Notes: a model not told the origin generated them from the sequence alone. A stretch of DNA of 37,805 nt from Verrucomicrobiaceae bacterium (GCA_027483175.1 JAIXVE010000122.1:1-37805), one strand, 5' to 3'; positions 15,399-25,035 are shown, counted from the stretch's first letter. Translations and numbers: made by a program.

Positions 15399-18300
15399 TC
15401 AGTGATTGGTGACGAACTCGTCGGTGTTGAGGAGGGCGCGGATAAGGAGGGTCCATGCGGCGCGGGCGGGGTCGTTGGCGCCGGAGAGTTGGGAGGGGTC
15501 GAGTTTGCCGGAGGCGAGGCGTTCGTGCTGGGTGGCGAGGAATTGTGAGGCGGCGGTGAGTTCCTCGGTGGTGGGTGGGCGTGAGAAGATGCGGAGGAAG
15601 ACCTTGTGGAGTTTGGCGTCGGGGGATTCGCGGGTGGGGGCGATGTTAGCGGCCATGGCCTGAGCGGCTTCCATGAACATGACGTCGTTGAGAAGAGTCA
15701 GGGACTGGAGGGGAGTGTTGGAGACATCGCGTCGGGCGACGCAGGCTTCGCCGCTGGGGGCGTCGAAGGTGGCGCCCATGGCGAATGGGGCGGTGCGTTT
15801 GACGAACGTGTAGAGACTGCGGCGGTAGCGGTCTTCGCCGGAGCTGGTGGCCCATGACATGGCACCGTAGGTGCCTTCGGTGGTGACGCCTGCGGGTTGG
15901 GGTGGAAAGACGCCTGGGCCGCCGGCTTTGAGGGAGAGGAGCCCGGTGACCTTGAGGGCGCTGTCGCGGATTTGTTCGGCTTCGAGGCGGTGGCGAGGGC
16001 CGCGCCAGAGGAGGAGATTTTCGGCGTCGCGGGAGGCGGCGGGGCCGGTGACGCGTGAGGATTGGCGGTAGGTGGCGCTGGTGGCGATGAGCCGGTGGAG
16101 TTTTTTGAGAGACCAGCCGGATTCCATGAATTCGACGGCGAGCCAGTCGAGGAGGTCGGGGTGGGTGGGGAGATCGCCCTGATAGCCGAAGTCTTCCTCG
16201 GTTTTGACGAGACCGCGGCCGAAGAAGGAGGCCCAGTGGCGGTTGACGACGACGCGGGCGGTTAGGGGGTGATTATGGCTGACGAGCCAGCGGGCGAAGG
16301 AGAGACGGTTAGCGGGGGCGTCGGGCGGGAGGGCGGGGAGGAAGGCGGGGACGCCTGCATCGACCTTGTCCTTGGGCTGAGTGTATTCGCCGCGGTGGTG
16401 GATGAAGGTCGGGCGCGGGTTGGAGGCTGGGCGTTCGCGCATGGCGAGCGTGGGTTGCCATGCGGGGAGATTGGCGAGGGCGTTGATCTCGTTGCGGGCG
16501 GCGGCGAGTTCCGGGGCGTTGAGGAGGAAGGCGTTGCGGAGCTTGGCGCGGTTGGCGTCGGTGAGTTCCGGGTGCGGGATGCTGAGGAGCGCCTGAGTTT
16601 CGCCGTCGAGTTGGGAGGCGGTGGCACCTTCTGCGGAAGTGAAGGAGATGCGGAAGCGGCCCAGCGAGCAGGCGTAGTGGCGACCGAAGACGAGCTGGAG
16701 AGAGAGTTGGCCGTCGGTCGGGGTGATGGGTTTTTCGAGGACGAAGACGGCTTCGTGAGGGCGGCCTTCTGCTCCGGCGGTGCTCCAGCCGGTCTGGGCG
16801 TCGCCGTCGATGGCGAGGGCAGCGGAGGCGGAACCGCCGAAGTTGTTTTTGCCGTAGCTTTCGGAGGCGGAGGCGAAGCGGAGCGGCTGACCGCCTAGCA
16901 TGAGTCGGAATTCGCCCATGAAGAAGTCGCCTTTGGGGCCTTCGTAGTAGGCCATGCCCGGGCCGTTGCTAGGCAGGGAGTCGTCGGGGAGGGCTTCGAG
17001 CCTGACGGCGGTGATGTTTTTGAGAGGCGAGGAGACCGTGACGTCGTAGGTGTCGGCCTTGGTGATGTCGCCGCTGGCGAGGATGGAGTGGTCCGGGAGG
17101 ATGGAGAGGAGCGGTGAATTGGAAGTGGCGCTAACTGGTTTTGCGGGCGACCATGGTGTGGTGCGCGGGCGGGTGTTGCCGAGCCATGAGAGGAAGGCCT
17201 TTTCGGCGGCTTCGCGCGGGCTGGCTCCGGGGGCGGAAGTGCCGGTGCTGAAGCGGATGCGGCCGGGGGAGTGGTGGCCGCCGTGATTGGAACTGAGACG
17301 GACGGTGACTTTGCCGGAGGGGCTGGAGATCGGCGAGGCGAGACGGAAGGAGGCCCACTGATTCTGGTTGAGGGCTTTGCCTTCTTCGTGGACGGCCCAA
17401 CCGTTGTTGAAGTCACCGTCGATGGCATGGGAAATGGGGTAGCCCTTTTGCTGGGCGGAGGCTTCGGCGGCGGAGAAGGCGACCGGTTTGCCGTCGATGG
17501 TGAGGGTGAGTTCGCTGAGGACGAAGTTGCCGTGCGGGGTGCGGCCGGGGCCGTTGGCGGGGAGGGAAGGATCGGCGAGGGTTTCGAGACGCAGGTGGGA
17601 GAATGGTTCGGTGCCGGTGGTCACTTCGAAGGTGACGTCCGAGCGGTCCGGGCCTGGGGATTTGAAGAGGACACTGCCGTCGGGCTGAATGGTTCCGGTT
17701 TCACCGGTGCCGGTGAAGGAAGTGATGGCGGAGGGTTTCCATGAGACGTCGCCGGCGGGCCACTGATCGGGAAGAGCGGCGATGAGCGCGGCGCGGCGGG
17801 CGGCACGTTTGGTGAGTTCGGATTCGGCGTCTGGCGGGCGGATGAGGTAATCGGGTTCCTCGGTGTTGTTGAGGAACGCCATGATCTGATAGTATTCCCG
17901 GTGCTGGATGGGGTCGTATTTGTGAGTGTGGCACTGGGCGCACTGGAGTGTCAGGCCTAGCCATGCAGCTCCGGTGGTGGAGACGCGGTCGGTCATGGCG
18001 CGGAAGCGGAATTCGAGCGGGTCGATGCCGCCTTCCTCGTTGAGCATGGTATTCCGGTGGAACCCGGTGGCGACGATCTGGTCTGGGGTGGGGTTGGGGA
18101 GGAGATCGCCGGCGAGTTGTTCGACGGTGAACTGATCGAACGGCATGTCGGCGTTGAGGGAACGGACGACCCAGTCGCGGTATGGCCAGATGGTGCGGCC
18201 GCGGTCTTTTTCGTAGCCGTTGGTGTCGGCGTAGCGGGCGAGATCGAGCCATTTGCGGGCCCAGCGTTCGCCGTATTGAGGGGAGGCGAGGAGACGGTCG

Positions 18301-18902
18301 ACGGCGGCCTCGTAGTCCTTGCCGCCGGATTCGACGAAGGCGGCGGTTTCTTCGGGGGATGGCGGGAGACCGATGAGGTCGAGGGAGACCCTGCGGAGGA
18401 GCGTGGCGGGGTCGGCGGGCGGGGAAGGGGAGAGATTCTCGGCTTTGAGGCGGGCGAGGACAAAGGCGTCGATGGGGTTGGGGAGAGGGGAGGGCGGAGC
18501 GGGGCGCTGAGGAGCGGAGAAGGCCCAGTGTTCTGCGTAGGCGGCACCGGAGGCGATCCAGCGGCGCAGGGTTTCTTTCTGAGCTGGGGTGAGCGAGTGT
18601 TTGGTGGCTGGAGGCGGCATGACCTCGTCCGGGTCGTCGGAGAGGATGCGGGTGATGACTTCGCTGGCGTCGGGGTTGGAGGGGACGATGGCGCGGGCAC
18701 CGCTTTTGGCGGGTTCGAGGGCGGCGGAGCGGACGTCGAGTCGGAGCTTGCCTTTACGGCCTTCCTCGTCGGGGCCGTGGCATTTGAAGCAATGGTTGGA
18801 AAGGATGGGGCGGACGTCCTTGGCGAAGTCTGGAGCGGGTTCTGCGGCCGTGGCGGCGGCGGCGGAGACCATGAGAAGAATGAGGCGCGGGGGCGTGGGC
18901 AT
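15399..18902 (-). CDS. Planctomycete-type cytochrome c protein with DUF1549 and DUF1553
   Basis: 1167-residue exported protein of a family expanded in Planctomycetes and Verrucomicrobia and usually linked to polysaccharide breakdown; the reaction is not established. Signal peptide 1-20 (ending ATAAEPAPD). Heme motif CFKCH at 38-42 (PSCyt1). DUF1549 follows from about 145 to 355, including a second heme-like motif CAQCH at 321-325. Two related beta-sandwich modules come next, about 430-555 and 620-757, both with LRLE/VRLE, DxSLPxNGPG and AIDGD, like F5/8-type carbohydrate-binding domains. DUF1553 occupies about 850-1150 (LARWLVSHNHPLTARVVVNRHW, ETYGAMSWATSSGEDRYRR-like and NTPLQSLTLLNDVMFMEAA regions). 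The DUF1501 protein that usually accompanies this family is not next to it. ATG at 18902. Confidence 0.93.
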   Translation of the reverse strand: MPTPPRLILLMVSAAAATAAEPAPDFAKDVRPILSNHCFKCHGPDEEGRKGKLRLDVRSAALEPAKSGARAIVPSNPDASEVITRILSDDPDEVMPPPATKHSLTPAQKETLRRWIASGAAYAEHWAFSAPQRPAPPSPLPNPIDAFVLARLKAENLSPSPPADPATLLRRVSLDLIGLPPSPEETAAFVESGGKDYEAAVDRLLASPQYGERWARKWLDLARYADTNGYEKDRGRTIWPYRDWVVRSLNADMPFDQFTVEQLAGDLLPNPTPDQIVATGFHRNTMLNEEGGIDPLEFRFRAMTDRVSTTGAAWLGLTLQCAQCHTHKYDPIQHREYYQIMAFLNNTEEPDYLIRPPDAESELTKRAARRAALIAALPDQWPAGDVSWKPSAITSFTGTGETGTIQPDGSVLFKSPGPDRSDVTFEVTTGTEPFSHLRLETLADPSLPANGPGRTPHGNFVLSELTLTIDGKPVAFSAAEASAQQKGYPISHAIDGDFNNGWAVHEEGKALNQNQWASFRLASPISSPSGKVTVRLSSNHGGHHSPGRIRFSTGTSAPGASPREAAEKAFLSWLGNTRPRTTPWSPAKPVSATSNSPLLSILPDHSILASGDITKADTYDVTVSSPLKNITAVRLEALPDDSLPSNGPGMAYYEGPKGDFFMGEFRLMLGGQPLRFASASESYGKNNFGGSASAALAIDGDAQTGWSTAGAEGRPHEAVFVLEKPITPTDGQLSLQLVFGRHYACSLGRFRISFTSAEGATASQLDGETQALLSIPHPELTDANRAKLRNAFLLNAPELAAARNEINALANLPAWQPTLAMRERPASNPRPTFIHHRGEYTQPKDKVDAGVPAFLPALPPDAPANRLSFARWLVSHNHPLTARVVVNRHWASFFGRGLVKTEEDFGYQGDLPTHPDLLDWLAVEFMESGWSLKKLHRLIATSATYRQSSRVTGPAASRDAENLLLWRGPRHRLEAEQIRDSALKVTGLLSLKAGGPGVFPPQPAGVTTEGTYGAMSWATSSGEDRYRRSLYTFVKRTAPFAMGATFDAPSGEACVARRDVSNTPLQSLTLLNDVMFMEAAQAMAANIAPTRESPDAKLHKVFLRIFSRPPTTEELTAASQFLATQHERLASGKLDPSQLSGANDPARAAWTLLIRALLNTDEFVTNH

Positions 18903-18933
18903 CGTGGAAGAAACGGAGTGGGGAGCGGGATCC

Positions 18934-19257
18934 TTACGGAGAGCAATGGGAGGTGAGCCAGTGGAGGTAGGGTTCGGCGGCGGAGGCTTCGAGGGTGACG
19001 AGTTCGGGGACCTCGTAGGGGTGGAGTGCGCGAAGACGATCGAGAGCGATTGGGGCGGAGGTGGCGGACGCTTTGATGATGACGAGGACCTCGGAGGAGG
19101 ATTCGAGGGACCCCTGCCATGAGTAGACCGAGGTGATGCCTGGGAGGATCTGGACGCAGGCGGCGAGGTGTTCGGTGACGAGCGTGGAGGCGGCGGATTG
19201 GGCGGAGGCGGCGTCGGGGAACGAGGTGAGGAGGATGCGGAGGGGTGGGGTGGACAT
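18934..19257 (-). CDS. cutA: Divalent-cation tolerance protein CutA
   Basis: 107 residues from the ATG at 19257 (MSTPPLRILLTSF); the longer open frame to 19410 has no family match in its first 51 residues and would overlap the ppk1 start. Landmarks are LVTEHLAACVQILPGITSVY, WQGSLESSSEVLVIIK and HPYEVPELVTL, all characteristic of the trimeric ferredoxin-like CutA1 fold. In E. coli it is linked to copper tolerance, but its wider role is unclear. Divergent from ppk1 with an 88-base gap; downstream is the DUF1553 gene start, 31 bases away. Confidence 0.93.
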   Translation of the reverse strand: MSTPPLRILLTSFPDAASAQSAASTLVTEHLAACVQILPGITSVYSWQGSLESSSEVLVIIKASATSAPIALDRLRALHPYEVPELVTLEASAAEPYLHWLTSHCSP

Positions 19258-19345
19258 GAGGTGAGGGGCGGGTGAAATTGTCACAGTACGCGGTTTGTCA
19301 TCGCTGGGGGGCCGGGTATGAAGGGTGCTGATTCCCAACCAACTC

Positions 19346-21415
19346 ATGAAATTTCCGGTCGTCGATGGCATTCCATTCCGTAGCAAGGAGATGAGTTGGC
19401 TTGCGTTCAACTCGCGGGTGTTGCAGGAGGCGGCGGATGGGAGGCTGCCGCTTGGGGAGAGGCTGAAGTTTCTGGGGATTTATTCGTCAAATCTGGATGA
19501 GTTTTTCCGGGTGAGGATGGCGACCTTGAGGCGGCTGGTGCTGCTGGGGAAGGATTACCGGCCATTGCGGCTGCCGGATCCTCGGGAGACCCTGCGGGAC
19601 GCGCGGCGGTTGATTCGGCGGGATGGATTGCAGTTTGACGCGGTGTACCGGGATATTCTGAGGGGGATGGCGAAGGCGGGGGTGCGGCTGGTGAACGAGA
19701 AGGATGTGCCGCGGCCGTTGTGGGACTGGCTTTACGAGTATTTTTTCGAGTCGGTGAGGCCGCATATCATGCCAGTGATGGTGCGTTCGTACAGTCGGTT
19801 TGAGACATTGGCGGACACGTCGATGTATCTGGCGGTGGAGTTGGGGCGACATGACCGGAAGGGGCGGGAGGCGCATGCACTGATCCGGATTCCGGTTCCG
19901 GAGCTGCCAAGGTATGTGACATTGCCGGAGCACAAAGGGGAGCGGATTGTGATGTGTCTGGACGACATCATCCGGTTTGGGATGCCGAGCCTGTTCACTG
20001 GGTTGCCGTACACGCAGTTTGATGCGTGGGCGATCAAGTTCACGCGGGATGCGGAGCTGGAGTTTGACGATGACTTCACGGCGAGCCTGTATGATAGGAT
20101 TGCGGAGGGATTGAGGGCGCGGCGGACTGGAGCGCCGGTGCGGATGAATTATGATGGAGGGATTCCGAAGCCGTTTCTGGAGCTGCTGACGGACAAGTTG
20201 CGGCTAGGCGACGAGCCGACGCTGCTGCCGGGCGGGCGATATCATAACAGAAGAGATCTGGTGCAGTTTCCGGTGCCGGCGTCGATGAAGGCGGCGGCAC
20301 CACGGCGGTTACCGCACCGGGTGCTGAGTGGCGACCGCGAGAGTATTTTCCGGACCCTGCAGGAAGGGGATGTGCTGCTGCATCTGCCGTGGCATTCGTT
20401 CAGTCTGTTTCTGGATTTTCTGAGGGAAGCAAGTCTGGATCCGTTTGTGGACAGTATTCGGCTGACGCAATACCGGCTGGCGCGGCATTCGAGTGTGGCC
20501 AGTGCGCTGATCACGGCGGCGCAGAACGGCAAGGAAGTGACGGTGCTGGTGGAGCCGCAGGCTAGGTTTGACGAGCAGCAGAACATCAGCTGGGCGCAGC
20601 GCTATCAGGATGCGGGGATCCGGGTGATTCTGGGGGTGCCGGGGTTGAAAGTGCACGCCAAGATGTGTGTGGTGACGCGGAACGAGCACGGAGAGCCGCG
20701 GCATTACAGTGCGTTAGGGACGGGGAATTTCAATGAGGACACGGCGAGGTTCTACACGGACCATCTGCTGCTGACGGCGCACCACGGGGTTGGGGTCGAC
20801 ATTGTGGAGAGCTTCCGGTTTTTCGAGATGAACTGGCAGCCGCCGGTGCTGCATCATCTGGTGGCGGCTCCGTTTCAGCTGCGGACAGCGATTGGTTCGA
20901 TGATCCGGCACGAGACGGCGGTGGCGAAAGCGGGTGGGAAGGCGTCGGTATTTCTGAAGCTGAACAATCTGGCGGATCCGGAGATGACGGCGCTGCTTTA
21001 TGAAGCGGCGGAGGCTGGGGTGGAGGTACGGCTGATGGTGCGGAGCATGTTTTCTGTGGCGGCCGGGCATCCGAAGGTGAGCGGGAACATCGAGGGGCGA
21101 TCGATTGTCGATGGATGTCTGGAGCACAGCCGGCTGTTTGTGTTCGGGAACAGCGGGAATCCGAGGGTGTTTCTGTCGTCTGCGGATTTTCTGCCGCGGA
21201 ATTTCGACAGCCGGTTTGAGATCATCGTGCCGATGCTGGACGAGGAACTGAGGGACGAATTGATGCACTATCTGGAGTTGCAGTGGGCGGACAATGTGAA
21301 GGCGCGGGTGCTGGATGCCGGGCTGACGAATGCGATCGCAAAAGGCGGGAGCAAAGCGCAGCGTTGTCAGGAATCGATTCCTGAGTGGCTGACGGGCAAA
21401 CTGGTGGAATCATGA
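19346..21415 (+). CDS. ppk1: Polyphosphate kinase 1
   Basis: Reversibly polymerises the ATP gamma-phosphate into polyphosphate. 689 residues from the ATG at 19346 (MKFPVVDGIPFRSKEMSW); a GTG at 19325 is possible and adds seven residues. The N domain has EMSWLAFNSRVLQEA and NLDEFFRVRM. The catalytic phospholipase-D-like C domains have the autophosphorylated His in GLKVHAKM, the GTGNFNEDTARFYTDHLLLT motif, and the second His in CLEHSRLFVFGN, with SSADFLPRNFDSRFE at the end. All domains are complete. The stop codon overlaps the next start (ATGA at 21412-21415), so ppk1 and nnrED are translationally coupled. Confidence 0.96.
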   Translation: MKFPVVDGIPFRSKEMSWLAFNSRVLQEAADGRLPLGERLKFLGIYSSNLDEFFRVRMATLRRLVLLGKDYRPLRLPDPRETLRDARRLIRRDGLQFDAVYRDILRGMAKAGVRLVNEKDVPRPLWDWLYEYFFESVRPHIMPVMVRSYSRFETLADTSMYLAVELGRHDRKGREAHALIRIPVPELPRYVTLPEHKGERIVMCLDDIIRFGMPSLFTGLPYTQFDAWAIKFTRDAELEFDDDFTASLYDRIAEGLRARRTGAPVRMNYDGGIPKPFLELLTDKLRLGDEPTLLPGGRYHNRRDLVQFPVPASMKAAAPRRLPHRVLSGDRESIFRTLQEGDVLLHLPWHSFSLFLDFLREASLDPFVDSIRLTQYRLARHSSVASALITAAQNGKEVTVLVEPQARFDEQQNISWAQRYQDAGIRVILGVPGLKVHAKMCVVTRNEHGEPRHYSALGTGNFNEDTARFYTDHLLLTAHHGVGVDIVESFRFFEMNWQPPVLHHLVAAPFQLRTAIGSMIRHETAVAKAGGKASVFLKLNNLADPEMTALLYEAAEAGVEVRLMVRSMFSVAAGHPKVSGNIEGRSIVDGCLEHSRLFVFGNSGNPRVFLSSADFLPRNFDSRFEIIVPMLDEELRDELMHYLELQWADNVKARVLDAGLTNAIAKGGSKAQRCQESIPEWLTGKLVES

Positions 21416-22959
21416 AGGCAGGGCGGGGCGGGGAAACGATGGCCGGGATGGTGGTGAGTGTTGCGGAGATGCGGGCACTGGAAGCGGCGGCGGTTGCGTC
21501 GGGCGTGCCGGAGGCGGTGCTGATGGACGAGGCGGGAGCGGGAGCGGCGGCGGTGGTGAGGCAGTTTTTTCCGGTAGCGGGAGTGGCGTTGATATATGGC
21601 GGGAAAGGTCATAACGCGGGTGACGCTTTTGTGCTGGCGGGGCATCTGGTGGAGGCCGGTTGGCTAGTGGAGGTGCGCATGGTGTTTCCGGAGGAGGTGC
21701 TGAGGCCGCTGGCGGTGGAGAAGCTGGCGGTGTTGCGGGGCCGTGTGGTCCGCGGGGCGGTGGGAGATGAACCTCCGCGCGGGCTGACGGTGATTGCTGA
21801 TGGGGTGTTAGGGACGGGAGCGGTTGGTGTGTTGAACGCGGGCGTGCGGGAGGCGTGCGACGAGATGAATCGGTTTCGTGAGGTGACGGGTGCGATGGTG
21901 GCGGCGCTGGATGTGCCGACGGGGTTGGATGCGGAAACGGGTGATGCGGCAGTGGGGGCGGTTAGGGCGGATTTGACAATCGCCTTCGGGTTTCCGAAGA
22001 CGGGGCACTGTGCGGATGGTGCTGAGGATTGGTGCGGACGGCTTGCGGTGGTTTCGTTGAGCGGGTTGGAGGTGCTGAGTGACGCGGGGATGCGCCCGCG
22101 GGTGCTGACGCCGGAGTTGCTACAGACGTGGCTGCCGGGACCGCGGAATTTCGGGATGCACAAGGGGGCAGCCGGGCGGGTTGGTGTGGTGGCTGGCAGT
22201 GTTGGATTTACGGGGGCGGGGCAATTGGCTTCGGTGGCGGTGGGGCAGGCTGGTGCGGGACTGGTGACTTTGTTTACGGAGCGGCGAGCGTGGGCGGTGA
22301 TGGCGGCGGCGTGTCCGCCGGAGATCATGGTGCGGCCCTTGGATTCGTGCCGGGAAGTGATGGGGATGAAGTTTGATGCGATTGCGGTGGGGCCTGGGCT
22401 GGGAGAGACGCCGCCGCCGGATCTGCTGACGCTGTTGCGCGACGATCCGCGACCGATGGTGGTGGACGCGGATGCATTGAATGCGATGGCGGCGCTGCCC
22501 TCCGGTGTGCCTGCGTGGCCCGCTGTGGGGCCGAGATTGCTGACACCTCACCCTGGGGAGATGGAGCGGTTGCTGAAGCGGTTTGCGCCGGAGTTGTCAG
22601 GGAAGAGCCGCCGGGATCAGGCGGTTGGACTGGCGAAGTTGACGGGTGCGGTGGTGCTGCTGAAGGGATCGCGGACGTGTGTGGCGACTGCAGATGGGCG
22701 GGTGGCGTACAACGGGAGCGGGCATCCGGCGATGGCGCGGGGAGGGATGGGAGATGTGCTGACGGGGTTGACGGCGGCGTTCATGGCGGGCGGCATGGAG
22801 CCATTTCGGGCGGCGTGTCTGGGGTCGTGGCTGATTGGGGCGGGAGCGGAGACGTGGTTGCGGCGCCATTCTGGAGCGGAGGCATCGCTGACGGCGTCAT
22901 TGGTGCGGGAGTACGCGTGCCGGTTTGCGTTGCCGGGGCTGCGGACTGGAGGGTATTGA
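21412..22959 (+). CDS. nnr: Bifunctional NAD(P)H-hydrate epimerase / ADP-dependent dehydratase
   Basis: Repairs hydrated NAD(P)H. 515 residues from the ATG at 21412, which overlaps the ppk1 stop. The N-terminal YjeF epimerase domain (about 10-205) has VLMDEAGAGAA, IYGGKGHNAGDAFVLAGHL (in place of the more usual G-N-G-N-N-G-G-D-G) and ALDVPTGLDAETG. The C-terminal ribokinase-fold dehydratase domain (about 225-510) has AGAGLVTLFT, AVGPGLG, VVDADALNAMA, LLTPHPGEMERLL, VVLLKGSRT and the active-site ARGGMGDVLTGLTAAFMAGG. Both domains look complete; the substitution in the nucleotide loop of the epimerase (NAGDAF) is mild. Confidence 0.94.
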   Translation: MKAGRGGETMAGMVVSVAEMRALEAAAVASGVPEAVLMDEAGAGAAAVVRQFFPVAGVALIYGGKGHNAGDAFVLAGHLVEAGWLVEVRMVFPEEVLRPLAVEKLAVLRGRVVRGAVGDEPPRGLTVIADGVLGTGAVGVLNAGVREACDEMNRFREVTGAMVAALDVPTGLDAETGDAAVGAVRADLTIAFGFPKTGHCADGAEDWCGRLAVVSLSGLEVLSDAGMRPRVLTPELLQTWLPGPRNFGMHKGAAGRVGVVAGSVGFTGAGQLASVAVGQAGAGLVTLFTERRAWAVMAAACPPEIMVRPLDSCREVMGMKFDAIAVGPGLGETPPPDLLTLLRDDPRPMVVDADALNAMAALPSGVPAWPAVGPRLLTPHPGEMERLLKRFAPELSGKSRRDQAVGLAKLTGAVVLLKGSRTCVATADGRVAYNGSGHPAMARGGMGDVLTGLTAAFMAGGMEPFRAACLGSWLIGAGAETWLRRHSGAEASLTASLVREYACRFALPGLRTGGY

Positions 22960-23029
22960 GGCGGTGGGAGGCTGGGTGGACGCAGTCCATGGTTGACTTC
23001 ATCCGGGGGTGCCGTCAGGCTTTCGGCTT

Positions 23030-23998
23030 ATGCAGAAGAACGCACTCGGCAGAGGACTGGGAGCACTGATCAGCGGTGCGGCCAAACGCGGCGGACCGGG
23101 CATGGCCGAGGCCGTGCCGGGAACGGAAGGTACTGCGGGCGCGGTGGCGGGGACGGGAGGTGAGGCTGACGAGGGTGTATCTGTGGGATCGGTGGGGGTG
23201 AACCAGGTGGCAATCACGAGCATTGTGCCGAGCCCGATGCAGCCGCGGAAGACGTTTCGAGATGAGCAGCTGACGGAGTTGATGGAATCGATTCGGGAGC
23301 ACGGGTTGATTCAGCCGCTGGTGGTGCGGAAAGTGAATGGACGGCTTGAATTGATTGCGGGCGAGCGACGGTTTCGGGCGTGTCAGAAGCTGGGACTGGG
23401 TGAGGTGCCGGTGATTGAGCGGGAGGCGGGTGATCGCGAGGTGCTGGAGATGGCGCTGATTGAGAATCTTCAGCGGGAGGATTTGAACCCGGTTGAAGAG
23501 GCGGAGGCGTACACTCGGCTGGCGAAGGAATTCGGGCTCCGGCAGGAGGACATTGCGCAGCGGGTTGGGAAGAATCGGGCGACAGTGGCCAATGCGATGC
23601 GGTTGCTTGATCTGGCGGCGCCGGTGCGTGGGTTGCTGGCGCAGGGGTTGATCACGACCGGGCACGCAAAGGCATTGTTAGGGTTGCGCGATGCGGCGCT
23701 GCAGGCGATGGTGGCTGACATGGTGGTACGCAACGGACTGACGGTGCGGCAGACGGAACAGCAGGTTCAGAGGGAGTTGGCGGGTACGGGGTCCGCGCCG
23801 GTTGCGGCGAAGGCGGGGAAGCCGAAGGGCCCTGATCTTGGGGCGCACCTGCATCGTATTCAGAGCAATCTGCGGCAGCACTTTGCGACTCAGGTGACGC
23901 TGCAGCACACGCCGAAGAAGGGAAGAATCGAGATTGAGTATTATGGCGACGACGATCTCGGGCGGATCCTTGAACTGCTAGGCATCGAGGCGGAATGA
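23030..23998 (+). CDS. parB: ParB/Spo0J chromosome partitioning protein
   Basis: CTP-dependent DNA clamp that loads at parS. 322 residues from the ATG at 23030 (MQKNALGRGLGALIS), whose start is the standard chromosomal ParB N-terminus; a GTG at 23009 is less likely. The disordered ParA-binding tail is followed by SPMQPRKTF, IREHGLIQPLVVRK, the CTP-binding LIAGERRFRACQKLG and MALIENLQREDLNPVEEAEA. The HTH (LRQEDIAQRVGKNRATVANA), GLITTGHAKALLGL and a C-terminal dimerisation domain (KGRIEIEYYGDDDLGRILELL) complete it. No parA lies in the window, unlike the common parA-parB pair. The stop overlaps the next gene's ATG (ATGA, 23995-23998). Confidence 0.95.
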   Translation: MQKNALGRGLGALISGAAKRGGPGMAEAVPGTEGTAGAVAGTGGEADEGVSVGSVGVNQVAITSIVPSPMQPRKTFRDEQLTELMESIREHGLIQPLVVRKVNGRLELIAGERRFRACQKLGLGEVPVIEREAGDREVLEMALIENLQREDLNPVEEAEAYTRLAKEFGLRQEDIAQRVGKNRATVANAMRLLDLAAPVRGLLAQGLITTGHAKALLGLRDAALQAMVADMVVRNGLTVRQTEQQVQRELAGTGSAPVAAKAGKPKGPDLGAHLHRIQSNLRQHFATQVTLQHTPKKGRIEIEYYGDDDLGRILELLGIEAE

Positions 23999-25011
23999 AA
24001 CGGCGGTGGCGTTCCATTGGTGCTGTGAGGCCGCTGCTGGCTGCGGTTGCTGTGGCGGGATTGGCGGGTTGCGGGAGCAAGCCAGAGGGCGCAGGGCCTG
24101 CGGCTGGCGGGGCGGCGGTGACATCCGGGGCGTGGACGAACTTTTCCGGGGCGCGAGCGATGGAGGATGTGAAAGCGCTGGTTGGTATCGGGCCGCGCCC
24201 GTCTGGCAGCGAGCGGATTGAGAAGGCGCGACAGCATCTTGAGAAGCAGCTGAAGGCGGCGGGATGGGTGACGCAGAGACAGGAATTCACGGCGACGGCT
24301 CCAGTGCGCGGGCCGGTGGCGTTTGTGAATGTGCGTGCCCGGCTGCCGGTTGGCGGTGACGATCCGTGGCAGCGTCGGGTTTCCACGTTAGTGGGATCGC
24401 ATTATGACACGAAGTGGGTGACGGAGTTTCTGTTCAGCGGGGCGAACGACGGAGGTTCCAGTACAGGATTGCTGCTGGAATGTGCGCGGGCGCTGGCGGC
24501 GGTGCCGCAGACGGCGGGGCAGGTGGAGTTAGTGTTTCTGGATGGTGAGGAAGCGTTTGTCGATTTCACGCAGCCGATCGGCTTTGAGGACAGAGGGTTC
24601 GATGGGTTGTTCGGGAGCCGGCATTATGCGTCGATGCTGCGGGCGCAGCCAGTCGAGCAGCGGCCGCGATGGTTTGTGCTGTTCGATATGATCGGGGATC
24701 GCGAGCTGGAGGTGGAGTTTCCTCCGAATTCGTCACTGGTGCTGATCGATCAGGCGCTGGATGCGGCAAAGGCGTTAGGGTTTGAGAACCATTTCGGCAG
24801 AGGGCGTGAGGAGATGACGGACGACCATGTGCCGTTTTCGTGGGTCGGGCTGGGAGTGATCGACTTCATTGATTTCAACAGTTACCGGCGTGCTGGTTAC
24901 TGGCATACCGACAAGGACACTCTCGACAAGCTGTCGCCGGAGAGCATTGAGATCGCGGGACGGGTCGGGTTGCTGTTTATCGAGCGCCTTGTGGCGTCGG
25001 AATCCCGGTGA
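23995..25011 (+). CDS. M28-family metallopeptidase-like lipoprotein (glutaminyl-peptide cyclotransferase-like)
   Basis: 338-residue lipoprotein (VAVAGLAGC, cysteine at 26) with a zinc peptidase/cyclase fold. The metal-site motifs of family M28 are visible: LVGSHYDTKW, GANDGGSSTGLLLE, FLDGEEAF and a late His in GYWHTDKDTLDKL. The spacing, with a long insert before RHYASML and the WHT-D-x-D-x-x-D-K-L end, resembles bacterial and animal-type glutaminyl cyclases rather than aminopeptidases, which suggests pyroglutamate formation on exported peptides, although peptidase activity cannot be excluded. It overlaps parB by 4 bases, so the two are co-translated despite unrelated jobs. It is convergent with ftsK, 24 bases apart. 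Confidence 0.87.
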   Translation: MKRRWRSIGAVRPLLAAVAVAGLAGCGSKPEGAGPAAGGAAVTSGAWTNFSGARAMEDVKALVGIGPRPSGSERIEKARQHLEKQLKAAGWVTQRQEFTATAPVRGPVAFVNVRARLPVGGDDPWQRRVSTLVGSHYDTKWVTEFLFSGANDGGSSTGLLLECARALAAVPQTAGQVELVFLDGEEAFVDFTQPIGFEDRGFDGLFGSRHYASMLRAQPVEQRPRWFVLFDMIGDRELEVEFPPNSSLVLIDQALDAAKALGFENHFGRGREEMTDDHVPFSWVGLGVIDFIDFNSYRRAGYWHTDKDTLDKLSPESIEIAGRVGLLFIERLVASESR

Positions 25012-25035
25012 AGGGGAGGGCATGGCGGCCCGTGT

